Below are positions 1 through 10,551 of a stretch of 23,612 nucleotides of DNA, piece by piece; position 1 is the stretch's first letter; each line of letters opens with the position of its first letter. The stretch is from NCBI GenBank assembly GCA_000444245.1, contig ATSW01106364.1, positions 1 to 23,612 on the forward strand, given 5' to 3'. Both the position numbers and the translations under genes were made by a program. The DNA is from Botryllus schlosseri. Lineage: Eukaryota; Chordata; Ascidiacea; Stolidobranchia; Styelidae. Under the pieces are notes generated by a model. That model worked only from the letters and a program-made list of their open reading frames with translations, made no database searches and was not told the DNA's origin.

Positions 1-14
1 TAAAATATACGTAC

Positions 15-127
15 CATTGAGGGAGTTAACGCTATGATTGGAAGTTGGCGACAGCGAGCCATTACTGTTTCTTCGTCCACCTTCGCTTGATATCGATTTC
101 AAAGACTTTGTGTCCGCCTCCAAGAGT
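15..127 (-). CDS. EVI5: EVI5 coding exon d (last in window)
   Basis: Acceptor TACAG lies just above base 127 and donor G|GTACGT lies at base 15, so the exon is 113 nt. It enters with one base completing an Arg codon and reads LLEADTKSLKSISSEGG and on to NHSVNSLN without a stop. The EAQNR-LLEADTKSL join with the previous exon reproduces the family motif across the splice. In vertebrate EVI5 the next residues are the acidic linker and tryptophans that open the TBC region, so the following exon is expected just outside the window. Confidence 0.85.
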
Positions 128-3100
128 CTGTAAAATACATTCGTGGTTATTATCAAATTCAATTACAGCTGTGAATTAGCTCCGTTGTGTGATATTTATA
201 ACGTATTTTTAGTATCAATTCTGATAACAAAGCCTAGAAACAAATCACTGCTTGTGAGACAAGACATACATGACCCGCTTATATAATTATCAATCAAAGC
301 TACCCGTCATACAATCATTATAAAAACTCCACGAAACAAAAATTTCCAGAACATGACATTTATTAAATTGGATAATTGTGGCTTAAGGTGGTTTAAAGTA
401 GTCAATGCTACAAATAATATAGACGTAACTACGTAAAATTATACCGATCGAAGATCAAAATGATGTCAACTGACATACTAAATGTTTAAAAATGTACTCA
501 GGTACTCTTATATATCAAGTGCGTTAACTAGCCTATTATGTAACATAGGTGATAAATATTGAAGTAAAATACATCTGCTACTGAATGAAAAGCAGGCCTA
601 CGAATAGACTTCACATTGAGGTTGCTTAACCACATGAAACCAGGGCTCAAGCACACTCTAGCTTGAGTAACCAACATTAGGTCGAAACTGAAATCAAAGA
701 GTGCTATTTCAGTCATGTCTGCAGCATTTTCCCAGACCACCATTTCACCGAGTTAAACACTGTAAAACCAGACATCCCCTACACACCCAAAGCATTCCCA
801 TCACACGAATTCCACACAATCTCACACAGCCACCAACCATGAAATCACATCAAACACAATCAATGATTACTATAAATAGAGTGGAATAGTCAACCGAGAT
901 GTGAGATGCTTACGACTTCAAGGCATTCCTAATTCTGCGACCTTTCTTGTGAACACGAATATTTTTCTTACTCATCGCTTAGATATACTAGAAGCACTGT
1001 AATATGCTGCATATTAATCATGCTCGAATATGTTAGCATAAAGGAATGCACAATCACCAACGAATATCTGATGAGACCAAAAATAACTGCCAACACAGTT
1101 TTGGAATTCTTTTGGTGATAAATTACAGTGAAATAGCCTTCAATTTATTGAATTCCTGCATAAGATCACCACCATCGCCTACAAAGCTTCTCTAGCAACT
1201 GACAAACAAATCACAGTTACATTGACACTTCAAATTAGATTCACTTAATAACGTTTAAGAGCACCGTGCCATATAAAACAGTCACTTCCTCCACAGGTTT
1301 CGAGGCCGAGTTGACCTTCTTTACACTTTGTATTTCGCCATTACAATAGCTTGAACAGGAATAAGGCTGGCAAAAGATGTAGCAGCGAAAAAGTGTTGTC
1401 ATAGCACCCAACCATATAAAAAGTAAACACTCAGAAACTCCAACTATGATATTCCCATTCTGTTTTTCACCAAAGCAAGCAACACAGAACAAAACTTCAT
1501 TCATACATCTCTCAGCATTAGCTACCACAAACTAAAACTATGTACAACAAAATCTTACATTTCAAAACAAAATTATGACTCGTCAATATACCTATACCAA
1601 GCAACAATAATCACGACACAAAACATCATCAACTACAAAATATCCTCAATTAAAACGTCTGGTCACTTTGTATGAATATCAGCATAAGATTGTACCATGG
1701 TACTTACCCGAAATAAAATGTGGAACTGCCTACTGATTCACAAACCACCGGTTTCCTCAAATTTCTTGCCATCTCCAATTCAAAATCGTGACACTGCCAG
1801 AATTGATCAAAATCTCAAACTACCTCCTAATTTTTAGCACTTAGTCTGGACTTGGACTGTGTAATCGCGATCTGGACATTGCTAACTCATGTTACGCCTG
1901 TGGTCTAGAAAGCAATAACACTTCCAAGTCATCACATGTATTCGACGTAAGAATCTTTAACAGTGTTACTGTAAAGCATGGCTCTCATTGTCATAAGTAC
2001 AATCTACGTATACGGTAACAATTTGAATAGTTGCCAGGTCACAATCATGATTTGGCTGGTCTTTGTGACGCGCACGCCGGCGAGATAACCAACACCGTGC
2101 CAAGATCTAACTTTCAATTTAAGCTACAGAAGGACAATTGTGTACCTACGCTAATCAAACAACTTTCATTGACGCATTACAAAATCCACCATGAGAGCCC
2201 AGAGGCCATTGCGTAGCCTGAAGGAGGACAACTACCAGATCTCAAATGCCACACATAGACTAAGTGATCACTACAAAACTAAAGGTATGTCTGTGTTACG
2301 TCATGTTTTATTACAATAACCATTCAACCTGCCTTGCACTATTGCCCTCCATGAGTCTCCCAATAAAAAAGTCTGGCCCAATCGACTTAATATCCAAGTG
2401 ACCCTTGACTAGTTTCACTCAAAATTTTATGCCATAAATTTTCTGCAAAATGACTTTTCTGGCTAACAGCGATAGTTTTCAACCAATTCGAGCCAATGTG
2501 TTCAGTACCAACATAACTCAATCATCAACCTGGTACCCTGACAATAATTCATATCATAATATTTCAAATATGACATATACACCTCTACCCCCTTTGCAGC
2601 CACTTAATATTATTCTTGTGGTATGTAGTATCTATGTTTGGAAGGGTAAAAATGGTGCCATGGTACAAGTGTTCTTTACACAAGTATCGCCATCTAATCA
2701 GCAAACAGTTATATTTGCAACTTCTGTAACAACCTCACACCGTCAGTCCAAGTAACATATTTGCACTTTACGATCAGCCTGTATACTACTACTACATAGT
2801 CCTAATGTTTCACACATTTTGAGTACAATATGGTATAGTTCAGAGCTTCAAGCACTCTCAACTAAATGGTGATGTTGTTCATTGTTCATACCTGCTTGAG
2901 ACATGATTCACAACTGTATTGAAACTGCAATGGTATTTGGTATCATTAATACTATTAATGTTTTTAAATAACATTGGTACTGTGTAGAGAAATGGGTAAT
3001 GGGTATGCCGAACAAAAAAAAAACACTGATGACAAAGTCAGTGTTGATCATGTCCGCAAAGTTGTCAAATAAATCCAGATATTACATATCCAATTCTGGA

Positions 3101-6100
3101 TTTATCATACAACCTATAGTCAAGTTCTATGGCATACCCCAAATACGCATACCATTTCACCTTGCTTGCTCTTTCTGCGTTAAAAAGATGTAATCTTGGG
3201 CCGAGATAATACAGCGCAGGTATAGAATGCAAGCGAAAATTTTCGATCCCAAGGCCTGTCTAGGAAATCCTGAGCCATTCACGGTCACAGACTTGAGATA
3301 CATACACTAAACTGTAGCCTACATCGAAATTAGGTGTATTACCCTTGATGATATATGCTAAACTCCCTTATTCAGGCTACCTTGCATCCATCAAGCCAAA
3401 GCAAACTTGTTCTTTCTGGTAAGGTTCTATTGACTGTGTACTAAATGCTCCAATTTCTAATCACTCTTCCATGTCAGTAGGTAATGTTGATGTGTTTAAT
3501 GCATCAACCTAGGCCTACTGCGATAAATAAAATAATCTAATCAGCCTCGTACAAATCATAAGTAATCCAAGATTATCCAATGATTATGCTTATCAGTCCA
3601 GTGCATTAATTACATTGCGTTGATTTCGGTCAAAATACCAAGTAATGGTTGATACCCCACAGGCTATCAAAGCTCAAGTATAAGGTATCAGTGGCTGGCA
3701 TCAGAAGGAGTCCCGTTCAACAGAAATACATAATCAACAATGGTAATAAAGGAAGCATGTTGTGCAGTGATTTCTCTATTGGCTGCATATTGGTGATTGC
3801 CCACCAATGAAATAGGTCACTTGTAAACTAACATAAGGTAGTATTTTCAGACTTTTTACTGGATGTGGTTTGTGGTTTCACAAATACTTACAAGTTACAA
3901 TTCATCTTGTAACCCATGCTTATCAAGTAATAGAAACAAGTTGTTGATCAATACTATGTGCTGATAATAATAGATATAACAGCAGGCTGATACACCCATA
4001 CAGTCAGTGCCTATACTATTTTATCACTGATTATATAACTATTCTTTAAACATAGATAAATCTCTCACCGATTTTGCGCTTCGATTTTCTGCAGAATTGC
4101 AATTTCTTCAGGACTGAGTTCTCTACCTCCGTTTGTACTGGCAGACGAGAAGTTATCTCCATCTTGAAAAACGACTTCCTGACCTTTGGACATGCTACCA
4201 ATGGACTTCCTACTTTCAGAGGGATCATCGATTCTGCATGATACGATATACTCTTTGAGATTGCTGTTATTTTCAAAGCAACCAAGCCTACTGAAAGTGG
4301 AATCACAAAGACTAGATATTTTGGCAATACACTGATCTCAACTGAACAAAAAACACATATGAATTATGTGTAAGCCCCACAAAATCACAAAAAGTCACGT
4401 CAAAGGCAAATTACTATATATATATCAAAGAATCCGTTGAAACAAGGAAACTCTAACTAACATACTGTACAATGAAAAGGATATCATTCTTTCATCTATC
4501 AGCAATACTATAACATGTAAGTACACACAAAATCATGATTACTAGTAGCCTGCTTCAGGAATATTCCAGCTTTCAAAGCGAGTGACTGACATCACAGGAT
4601 ATCAGGTAAATTAAATCACAAAAGAGCTTCATGGCCTCAGGGTATTGAAGACATTTATAATTTTATTAACTGAAACTCGGCATGCAAGGACACACTATTA
4701 CAGCCAATTTAGACACATTTAACAAAACTTGCAGAAGGGCAGTTGTTGCAAACTTGGAATATATTCTTCAACTTATTTTCAATCCCATATCAAGATCTGC
4801 ACTGCCCGACTCAGCAGTTACGTTTCGTGATGATTATACACTTCATAATTGTTATCATCAACTTTTCACAGCACAACTCCCAGAATAAACAAATCATAAT
4901 CAAGAGAGGGGTTTATACCTTGTTCAGGTTCTGCATAGCCATGACTAATAACAATCCAGTTAACTTATGAAGTGGCATTGAAGATAGCCAAGTACACAAG
5001 ATGGATATGCTACTGATAGTGGACCCTGAAGTAAACCGTCATCAAAACATTTGTATATGCAACGACCTGATTAGCTGGCAGTTAGCCCTGTCGAATATAT
5101 GATAGATTTGGTATATATATCTTCCAACAAATATTTAATACTTACTTGAGGTTAAAGCACCAACTACAGCAATAGTTTGCGGTCTCCTAGCTCCATTGCC
5201 TTGAGTAGCGATTTGAGGGCCTTGATTTCTACTGATTACATTCACCAGTCCCTTACTGCTTGCTCTAGTTGCAGGCGGGTTGCTGGCGGAACCTCGACCG
5301 AAGCCGAAAATATTTCTTTTCACTTGGTCAGCTGAAAATGGTGTTGCGTGTTAGTGCTACAAGAATCTTGTGATGCATCCGAGCATAGAAAGATTATGAG
5401 CCACCAGAAAGTGTTAAAATTGCCAGGATCTATATATTAATCGATACCTGATATAATAGCTTACTGTCACCTCATTATTCATTATGATTATCAAGTAATG
5501 GCAGCATTGCAAATAATGTATTTACATAAGAACTACATGCCAGCCAAGCGTAACAATAGCTTCATACTTGTGACTTACAGAACTTGAGCTGCAAGTTTAC
5601 TAATAATTTCATTGCGAAAACATTAGCGTTTCCTAATCAAATAATATATCACTTACTTCATATCGAGGCCATTATAATATGTGGTTATCATTAGCATCCG
5701 TCATAAAATATAGATGACCCTAATTCTTAATATCTTGCGCACCAAATAATACCAAATGCACACAATTCCGTCATTGCTGTGACTATTAATGTTTATTTGC
5801 AGAAAAATAATGAGTCACACTTCTATGAAAACACAATTTGACACACACTACCTGACACACATCCTACAATTTAGCTTAGGTAGACCTAACCTGGCATCCT
5901 TCAACTCTCAGTGAGCTTTACAAACTATGACCGTTGACCAAAGTTCATTCTACTAGCAAACATGCATATGGCTATTTCCAACATAGAAAGGAAATTGCGA
6001 GAAAGCAAGTAGAAAATGCCAAAATGCATTATAGATGAATTGGCTATGTAGCCTACTGGATTTGTGATTTTGTGATTTCCTTGACGTAGCCAGTTTAAAA

Positions 6101-6830
6101 TACTTTTTCTTCTCAGAACCAACAATGAAGCCTCAAATATGTAGTCATTCTCATTCAGAAAATACAGTAGGTTATTTAGATCTAGGCCACATCTCACTAG
6201 ACATGGTTCAGAAGCATAAAACATGACCACAAACTAGGAATTAAATGCCTCACTACCAAATCAGCATCTAAATGCATACTATACGAGACTAGGCTGACAA
6301 TGAACATTATTATGCTGTCAATTAACCCCCTGAACCGCATACAAACAATCTGCATGTACCGGACACTAATTCCATAATGGCATACAAGCCCTGAATATTA
6401 ATGGGGTACTGCATTTCTCATCTACTTGGAAATTTGACTGTCAGAGAATCTTGACGCCTTTTCTACTATATATTGATTGTGGAAGAGTCAAATTCAATAT
6501 TCCTGCGAGGACTTTGTACAAAGACACTGCTCCATGTGATAATGTTCAACTGGGGGACGTATATCATCATCAAAACAGGCCTTTCAAGTCTTATTCAAAC
6601 TTTTGATAGGTAACCCAATGTTACATACATAAGTAATCATAATTGCATTGTGACAACTAGGGATTCTGTATTTTAATCAGAAAGTAAGGTACATCGCTAT
6701 GAAGGCTCTTGAAATGATTTTGTAACATATCATCAACATTTTGAAATCTGAATATAGCCTTACCTATGGAGGATGTTTTGGAAGGTTGCTGTTGAACATG
6801 GATGTTGTCACTCCGATGCGAAGCCAGCAT
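15..6830 (-). CDS. EVI5: EVI5/EVI5L-type TBC-domain Rab GTPase-activating protein, N-terminal exons only (partial)
   Basis: Four minus-strand exons (6764-6830, 5146-5331, 4069-4336, 15-127) join in consistent phase and give about 211 residues plus one base. Residues 158-184 read LSPEEIAILQKIEAQNR followed by LLEADTKSL. This closely matches the segment just before the TBC domain of vertebrate EVI5 and EVI5L (LSPDDLELLAKLEEQNRLL, then a DSKSL motif), and it is followed by the same RRNS/S-rich linker. In the family this is followed by the TBC Rab-GAP domain and long coiled coils; EVI5 binds Rab11 and acts at centrosome, midbody and recycling endosomes. The TBC exons must lie to the left of the window. 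The first about 150 residues are Ser/Gly/Asn-rich, and I recognise no known EVI5 N terminus in them. The start at 6830 is inferred. EVI5 and EVI5L cannot be told apart here; invertebrates commonly have one gene. Confidence 0.82.
128..4068 (-). other. EVI5 intron 3 (about 3.9 kb, no gene seen)
   Basis: The interval lies between two EVI5 exons, with GTGAGAG at its 5' end and TTTTACAG at its 3' end. It is AT-rich. Open frames on both strands (for example 1241-1528 minus and 2450-2755 plus) have no recognisable motif, biased composition or splice context. I see no repeat with both ends resolved and no RNA gene. Confidence 0.7.
4069..4336 (-). CDS. EVI5: EVI5 coding exon c, carrying the conserved SPEEIAILQKIEAQN motif
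   Basis: The donor is CG|GTGAGAG at 4069. The coding frame reads from QCIAKISSLC through FENNSNLKEYIVSCRIDD to ELSPEEIAILQKIEAQN. The previous exon ends in phase 1, so the conserved frame needs acceptor TTGAG at 4337, giving exon start 4336. A better-looking acceptor, TTCAG, lies five bases upstream but puts the exon in the wrong frame. A second option is acceptor CTTTCAG at 4291 (exon start 4290) combined with a weaker upstream donor three codon positions along. The 3' half is secure; the 5' boundary is not. Confidence 0.75.
4337..5145 (-). other. EVI5 intron 2 (0.8 kb, nothing recognised)
   Basis: This interval runs from donor GTAAGT next to 5146 to the acceptor near 4337. It is AT-rich, and two overlapping plus-strand open frames around 4682-4970 look like chance. 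No repeat or RNA gene was seen. Confidence 0.6.
5146..5331 (-). CDS. EVI5: EVI5 coding exon b
   Basis: Acceptor CATTTTCAG ends at 5332 and donor CAA|GTAAGT, near consensus, lies at 5146, giving 186 nt. The exon needs one base from the preceding exon, and the exon ending at 6764 supplies it (G+CT, Ala). Residues 24-84 read DQVKRNIFGFGRGSASN and continue as a Ser/Gly/Asn/Gln-rich, basic, probably disordered segment. I know of no conserved domain in it. Membership in EVI5 rests on phase, strand and spacing. Confidence 0.7.
5332..6763 (-). other. EVI5 intron 1 (1.4 kb, nothing recognised)
   Basis: This AT-rich interval lies between two predicted EVI5 exons, with donor GTAAGG and acceptor TTTTCAG. 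The minus open frame 5925-6230 shows no family motif and is probably chance. Confidence 0.55.
6764..6830 (-). CDS. EVI5: Predicted first coding exon of EVI5
   Basis: A minus-strand open stretch begins MLASHRSDNIHVQQQPSK and ends at donor ATA G|GTAAGG. Its phase fits the acceptor of the next exon. The frame stays open upstream of this Met to about 6868. There a pyrimidine-rich CCTGTCTTATAG could be an acceptor, so the exon may be internal (6764-6868) with the true start further up. I chose the Met as the simplest start. Its Kozak context is weak, and no homology supports these residues. Confidence 0.5.
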
Positions 6831-6899
6831 GAACGTTTTGTAAATCCAGTCAATTCGTTTATGGAGCGCTATAAGACAGGTCGATCATCTGTGACCATT

Positions 6900-7650
6900 G
6901 TAGGCTCAGTTCATACGGTAAATTCCAGATAGCAACCTAAGTGTTCCGCATATATATTCACTGTATGTAAACATTCAAACACAAATTACAGAATATTATT
7001 ATACTAACTAAAAAGTTGACTGTGTCGATACTAAAATGTGCTGATAAATAGAATACTTTAGTGCTATTGCCGTATTGAAACAATGAAACTAGCAAATGGG
7101 ATACTTAATACTCTGCTTTAAGTAGGCGGTGTAGGCCTATGTGATGCCAGTGACAAAATTCACAAAATAGTCAGTTCAAATTAAAGTTTTAAATAAGTAA
7201 AAGAAGAAAGGCTCATTCGCTGTTGTAAACCAAACAACATAATTCATCTAATTCGTTATATCATTAGCCTATACAATTCCTTTAATAGCACAAGCGTTAA
7301 AACGACTCGTTGTAATTATATTGTAACCCTGTGTACTTCAAAATAGAACAACTAAAAGAAACTGAGATAGAAGTACAGTACGTGTACACCAAAGTAACCA
7401 CAGTGGTTGGTCTGTAATTCTGTAGCAACAGTAAAACAAAATTCTAGAAGAGTATTATGTGATGTACAGTAATTAGACACCACTAATTCCAAGTTCACGT
7501 CGAGACAGTTGTTCGATATCGAGTTACCCAATCTTCGGTACACTAAATTGAATATTATCCGCATAATTCATCATTCATTATTCAAGTTCAGATTAGTTCA
7601 AATTATGAATAACTCCTTCATGTTAAAATACGAAAGATAGCGATAAAAAC
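6900..7650. other. Gene-less AT-rich stretch upstream of EVI5
   Basis: I see no coding homology or resolved repeat here. If the exon at 6764 is the first one, the EVI5 promoter should lie in this region, but I cannot point to a core promoter element. Confidence 0.4.
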
Positions 7651-7654
7651 AAAT

Positions 7655-8225
7655 GGTACAAATCAGTCGAGACAGATGAACCGGTAGGTGAATGAACCGT
7701 TTGAGGTAATGAAATTTATGCATAGCTATCATCAGGGAGAAGTCCGGAGAACTGCCACTATATTTTGATAATCTGTTCAAGATACCTTCAGATACCAACC
7801 AACATCATAGATACCAGATTTTCTTATAACTTGTCTCTGTCTATGCAACACCACTCTACCAGTCTGGTACAAAATTCAATCAGTTTTATTGGTGTCAATG
7901 TTTGGAATAAGCTGCCACCTAATCTCCGCAATTTAGACTCTTGTGCTTTTAAAAAACAATGTTTTCATTCTCTTATCTCTAACTACCGCTAAATTGTATT
8001 TGCATTGTATTTCGAATTGGTCCATGATACTGTGTCTTATTTTTCCTTTCGTTCGTTAGTTAAATTTATGTTTTATTCATTATTCATCAACTGTGAAAAT
8101 TGCTCCTGTCCTAGGTGGCTCGGCTCTGAAGACTCCGTCATATCGAGCCTACCTTGCATGTCGCATTTCACTGTTACATTTTTGTAGTGTAATGCTGATA
8201 TGTAATGTATACGAATAAATATTAT
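7655..8225 (+). mobile_element. Non-LTR retrotransposon (LINE) 3' fragment, CR1/Jockey-like reverse transcriptase C terminus
   Basis: Plus-strand reading shows the usual C-terminal tail of LINE reverse transcriptases in two frames. One frame gives EVMKFMHSYHQG, then LPLYFDNLFKIPSD in a shifted frame. The 7765-7992 frame then gives SISFIGVNVWNKLPPNLRNL followed by FKKQCFHSLIS and a stop. The pattern of WN-LP, about ten residues, then FKK-L is diagnostic of the CR1/Jockey/L2 group. The copy is 5' truncated and has at least one frameshift. A 3' UTR of about 230 bases carries AATAAA at 8214-8219 and runs into a CT/TA microsatellite. It lies between EVI5 and NSRP1, antisense to both. The exact clade is not determined and the left end is approximate. 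Confidence 0.75.
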
Positions 8226-8228
8226 TTT

Positions 8229-8247
8229 TCTCTCTCTCTCTATATAT
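8229..8247. repeat. (CT)n/(TA)n microsatellite at the LINE 3' end
   Basis: A run of TC dinucleotides is followed by TATATATA directly after the LINE AATAAA signal. It may have grown from the LINE's own short 3' repeat tail. Confidence 0.7.
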
Positions 8248-8249
8248 AG

Positions 8250-9944
8250 TTATAGTCTTTCTTTCAATCAAACACTCTCACGCCTCGTCGCCTCGGGGCT
8301 CACCCACGACCCACCTTGGTCTGGAAGGGAACATGTAATATTTCCACTAATCTCGGTCAGTTATTCAAAGTCATTAGCTATTTATCTGAATCGGTAACAT
8401 ATATTCTATCTAATGGTACATAACTAAGGCAACCCATACAAAGCAATCGAACAACATAACATGATGCAGTCCGTGGACTATAGTTTGTTGTGTTGGTGAG
8501 CGAACCCAACGGGCCATTTATGTTATTCGTCCATTCTAAATTTTCCGGATAAACCGGTACATTTATTCGAACTTCGGTTTCCGATCCGCGTCACCTATAT
8601 TTGAATTTGGGTAGCTCAAGCATATTAAAGTAGGATTACGACATATTCTCCTTTAAGAGGATTCGTCCTCCTATTACGGATAATCAAAAATGTCCTATTT
8701 TTTAGGAATGTATCCTTCTTTATCGCTTTATCTATTTGAGAGCCAGGCTAATGGACGCAGGCACAACTAAAAAACGCCATAAACGACGTGACATCTTCGA
8801 TGCGGATGTTCGGGCGGATCATTTGGCGTAGGACTGGAAAAATGACATTTTTATTAGTCAACACCGCAGCCGTGTAGTTGTAAAGTAGGTCATACGTGAG
8901 TCGAGTCGAAAAAAAAACCTTTTTTTAGTCAACACGACATAATATCCCCTAAAAGTTATTAAATCGGCAACCCAGTTTTTTCTAGAGAGTGTCCTCCTTT
9001 CTGCATCCAAAGTTTGCGAGCCCTAATTAAAGATATACACGGATAAGTCAGAGGGTGATATAGACAGTGCATTAAAACTACTGAATAAATTATGGAAACT
9101 GTCGTGATCTTTCGAACACGTATTTATGGTGTTATTGTTTTTTCTGCGTTCATTTCAGATTTCAATATTTGTTATTGTCGCCGGCAGTTGACCAACATAG
9201 ACGAAGTCACCGACACCGGGTATCATCCTAGGCCTACTTGTTGGAACTACCAGAAAGATTTTCACGTATATTTTAAAATCGTCTCCACCACATGAATAGG
9301 GTAATGAACTATACTGTAGTCACAGACTGAGATGAATAGCCGCGTTAGTATTTCTCAACAGATGTAACTTCTGTCATAGTAATTTACAGCTTAACTACGT
9401 TGTAAATTGCTATGATCATTTTAATTCTTCAAGATTATGAGACTCCTCCAACAACATGGCAGAACTCGAGGAGCCAGCTAATCCATACCTGCCTGCCAAA
9501 AAGTTGATGACAAATACGGCCCAAGGGATAACTTGAATTAAGATTGACGCAGTCAGGTATACAGTCACAACTACACATTGCTCAAGACTATTTGCTTGCT
9601 ACATTTACTACGGAATAACAATTAACTTACTGCACGTAGATCGGATGCCCGGGATTTGAGCAGGCGAGTCACTGAGCAACTGCAGTTTATCAGGTTGTCT
9701 TCCAATAATTAACCCTGATCTGAACTCAACTCATCCCCTACTTTAACCCAGATGCTCAAATGTCGAATTTTCTAGTGTAACATGCTCAATAGTTCATTCA
9801 CTATGCCCATTGTCAAAGCCTTATTGTGCTTGCAACCGACATCTCTGTCTGCAAATCACATATATGTAAAATAAATCTAGCCAACAAAGTCATGAGAAGT
9901 ATTTTTAACAAGGATATCTGCAAAAACGACCATAATCCACAAAA
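8250..9944. other. Region downstream of NSRP1, presumably including its 3' UTR
   Basis: No coding exon was recognised. The NSRP1 stop codon is at 9945-9947, so the 3' UTR starts at 9944 and runs leftward. Minus-strand candidate poly(A) signals are an ATTAAA-like site near 9418-9424 and an AATAAA near 8847-8855; neither can be chosen from sequence alone. Near 8985-9024 a motif reads, on the minus strand, TAGGGCTCGCAAACTTTGG. It resembles a hAT end, but no partner end was found. Confidence 0.4.
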
Positions 9945-10551
9945 TCAATCCGAATCCTCAACGACAGGCTTCGCACTTTGCGCTGCTTTCCGCGCCAGAA
10001 AACGCTCGCGGGCAGACAGAGCCTTATCTGCGTCTGTCCTTTTTGCAAACGAACTGGCCGGCATCGGCTCCTCAGCCGGACCAACATCGGCTTTACCGGT
10101 GTCATCTTTGATAGCTTCCGTCGGCACTGCATTCGCATCAATTTCGACTATCTTATCTGGGGCAGTGTTTGGATCACGGTCACGAGAAGAACTACGAGAC
10201 AGAGACCTACGCCGCCTGTCTTTTTTGTAACGTTTTCCATCGTTTCTATCAGACGAATGCCGCCTTTTCGGCCGGTCGTCTGTTCTATTTCCATGTCTAC
10301 GTTCTGTTGATCGATCCCGCGAGCGTTTGCGATGCGTTCTGTCAGAACGATCCCGGGAATGTTCGCGGTGCCTCCCGCGAGAATTGTCCCTCGAATATCC
10401 GTGATTCGTCTTGCGCGAATCTTCCCGAGAGTGGCGTCGGTGCGTTCTGCGAGAATCCCGCTTGGGCGAATCTCGAGAATCGCCCCTGCGACTGTGACTT
10501 TCGTGTATTTGTTCGTTTTGATCGCGAGATTTTTCCCTGGAACGCCTGCCG
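9945..10551 (-). CDS. NSRP1: NSRP1 exon 7 (RS-like tail, conserved C terminus and stop)
   Basis: Acceptor CTGTTTTAG lies at 10552. The open frame of 202 codons starts GRRSREKSRDQNEQ, runs through SR, RD, RH and KR dipeptides (residues about 262-400), and ends with FAKRTDADKALSARERFLAR, AAQSAKPVVEDSD and TGA. Human NSRP1 ends with the equivalent FAKRNNEETVMSARDRYLAR. The RS/RD tail is about 100 residues shorter than in human. The GC-rich coding DNA stands out from the AT-rich surroundings. Confidence 0.95.

Noticed and set aside
2450-2755. 101-codon plus-strand open frame
   Set aside because: It lies inside EVI5 intron 3, has no family motif and no splice or promoter context; it is probably chance.
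4046-4327. 93-codon minus frame starting MPKYLVFVIPLSVG, apparently with a membrane segment
   Set aside because: It is an alternative frame of EVI5 exon c. The other frame carries the conserved SPEEIAILQKIEAQN motif and joins the next exon in phase, whereas this one meets a stop right after the splice.
8636-9024. Possible hAT-like element ending AAAGTTTGCGAGCCCTA at 9024
   Set aside because: Only one candidate end was found; no matching left end or target duplication is visible.
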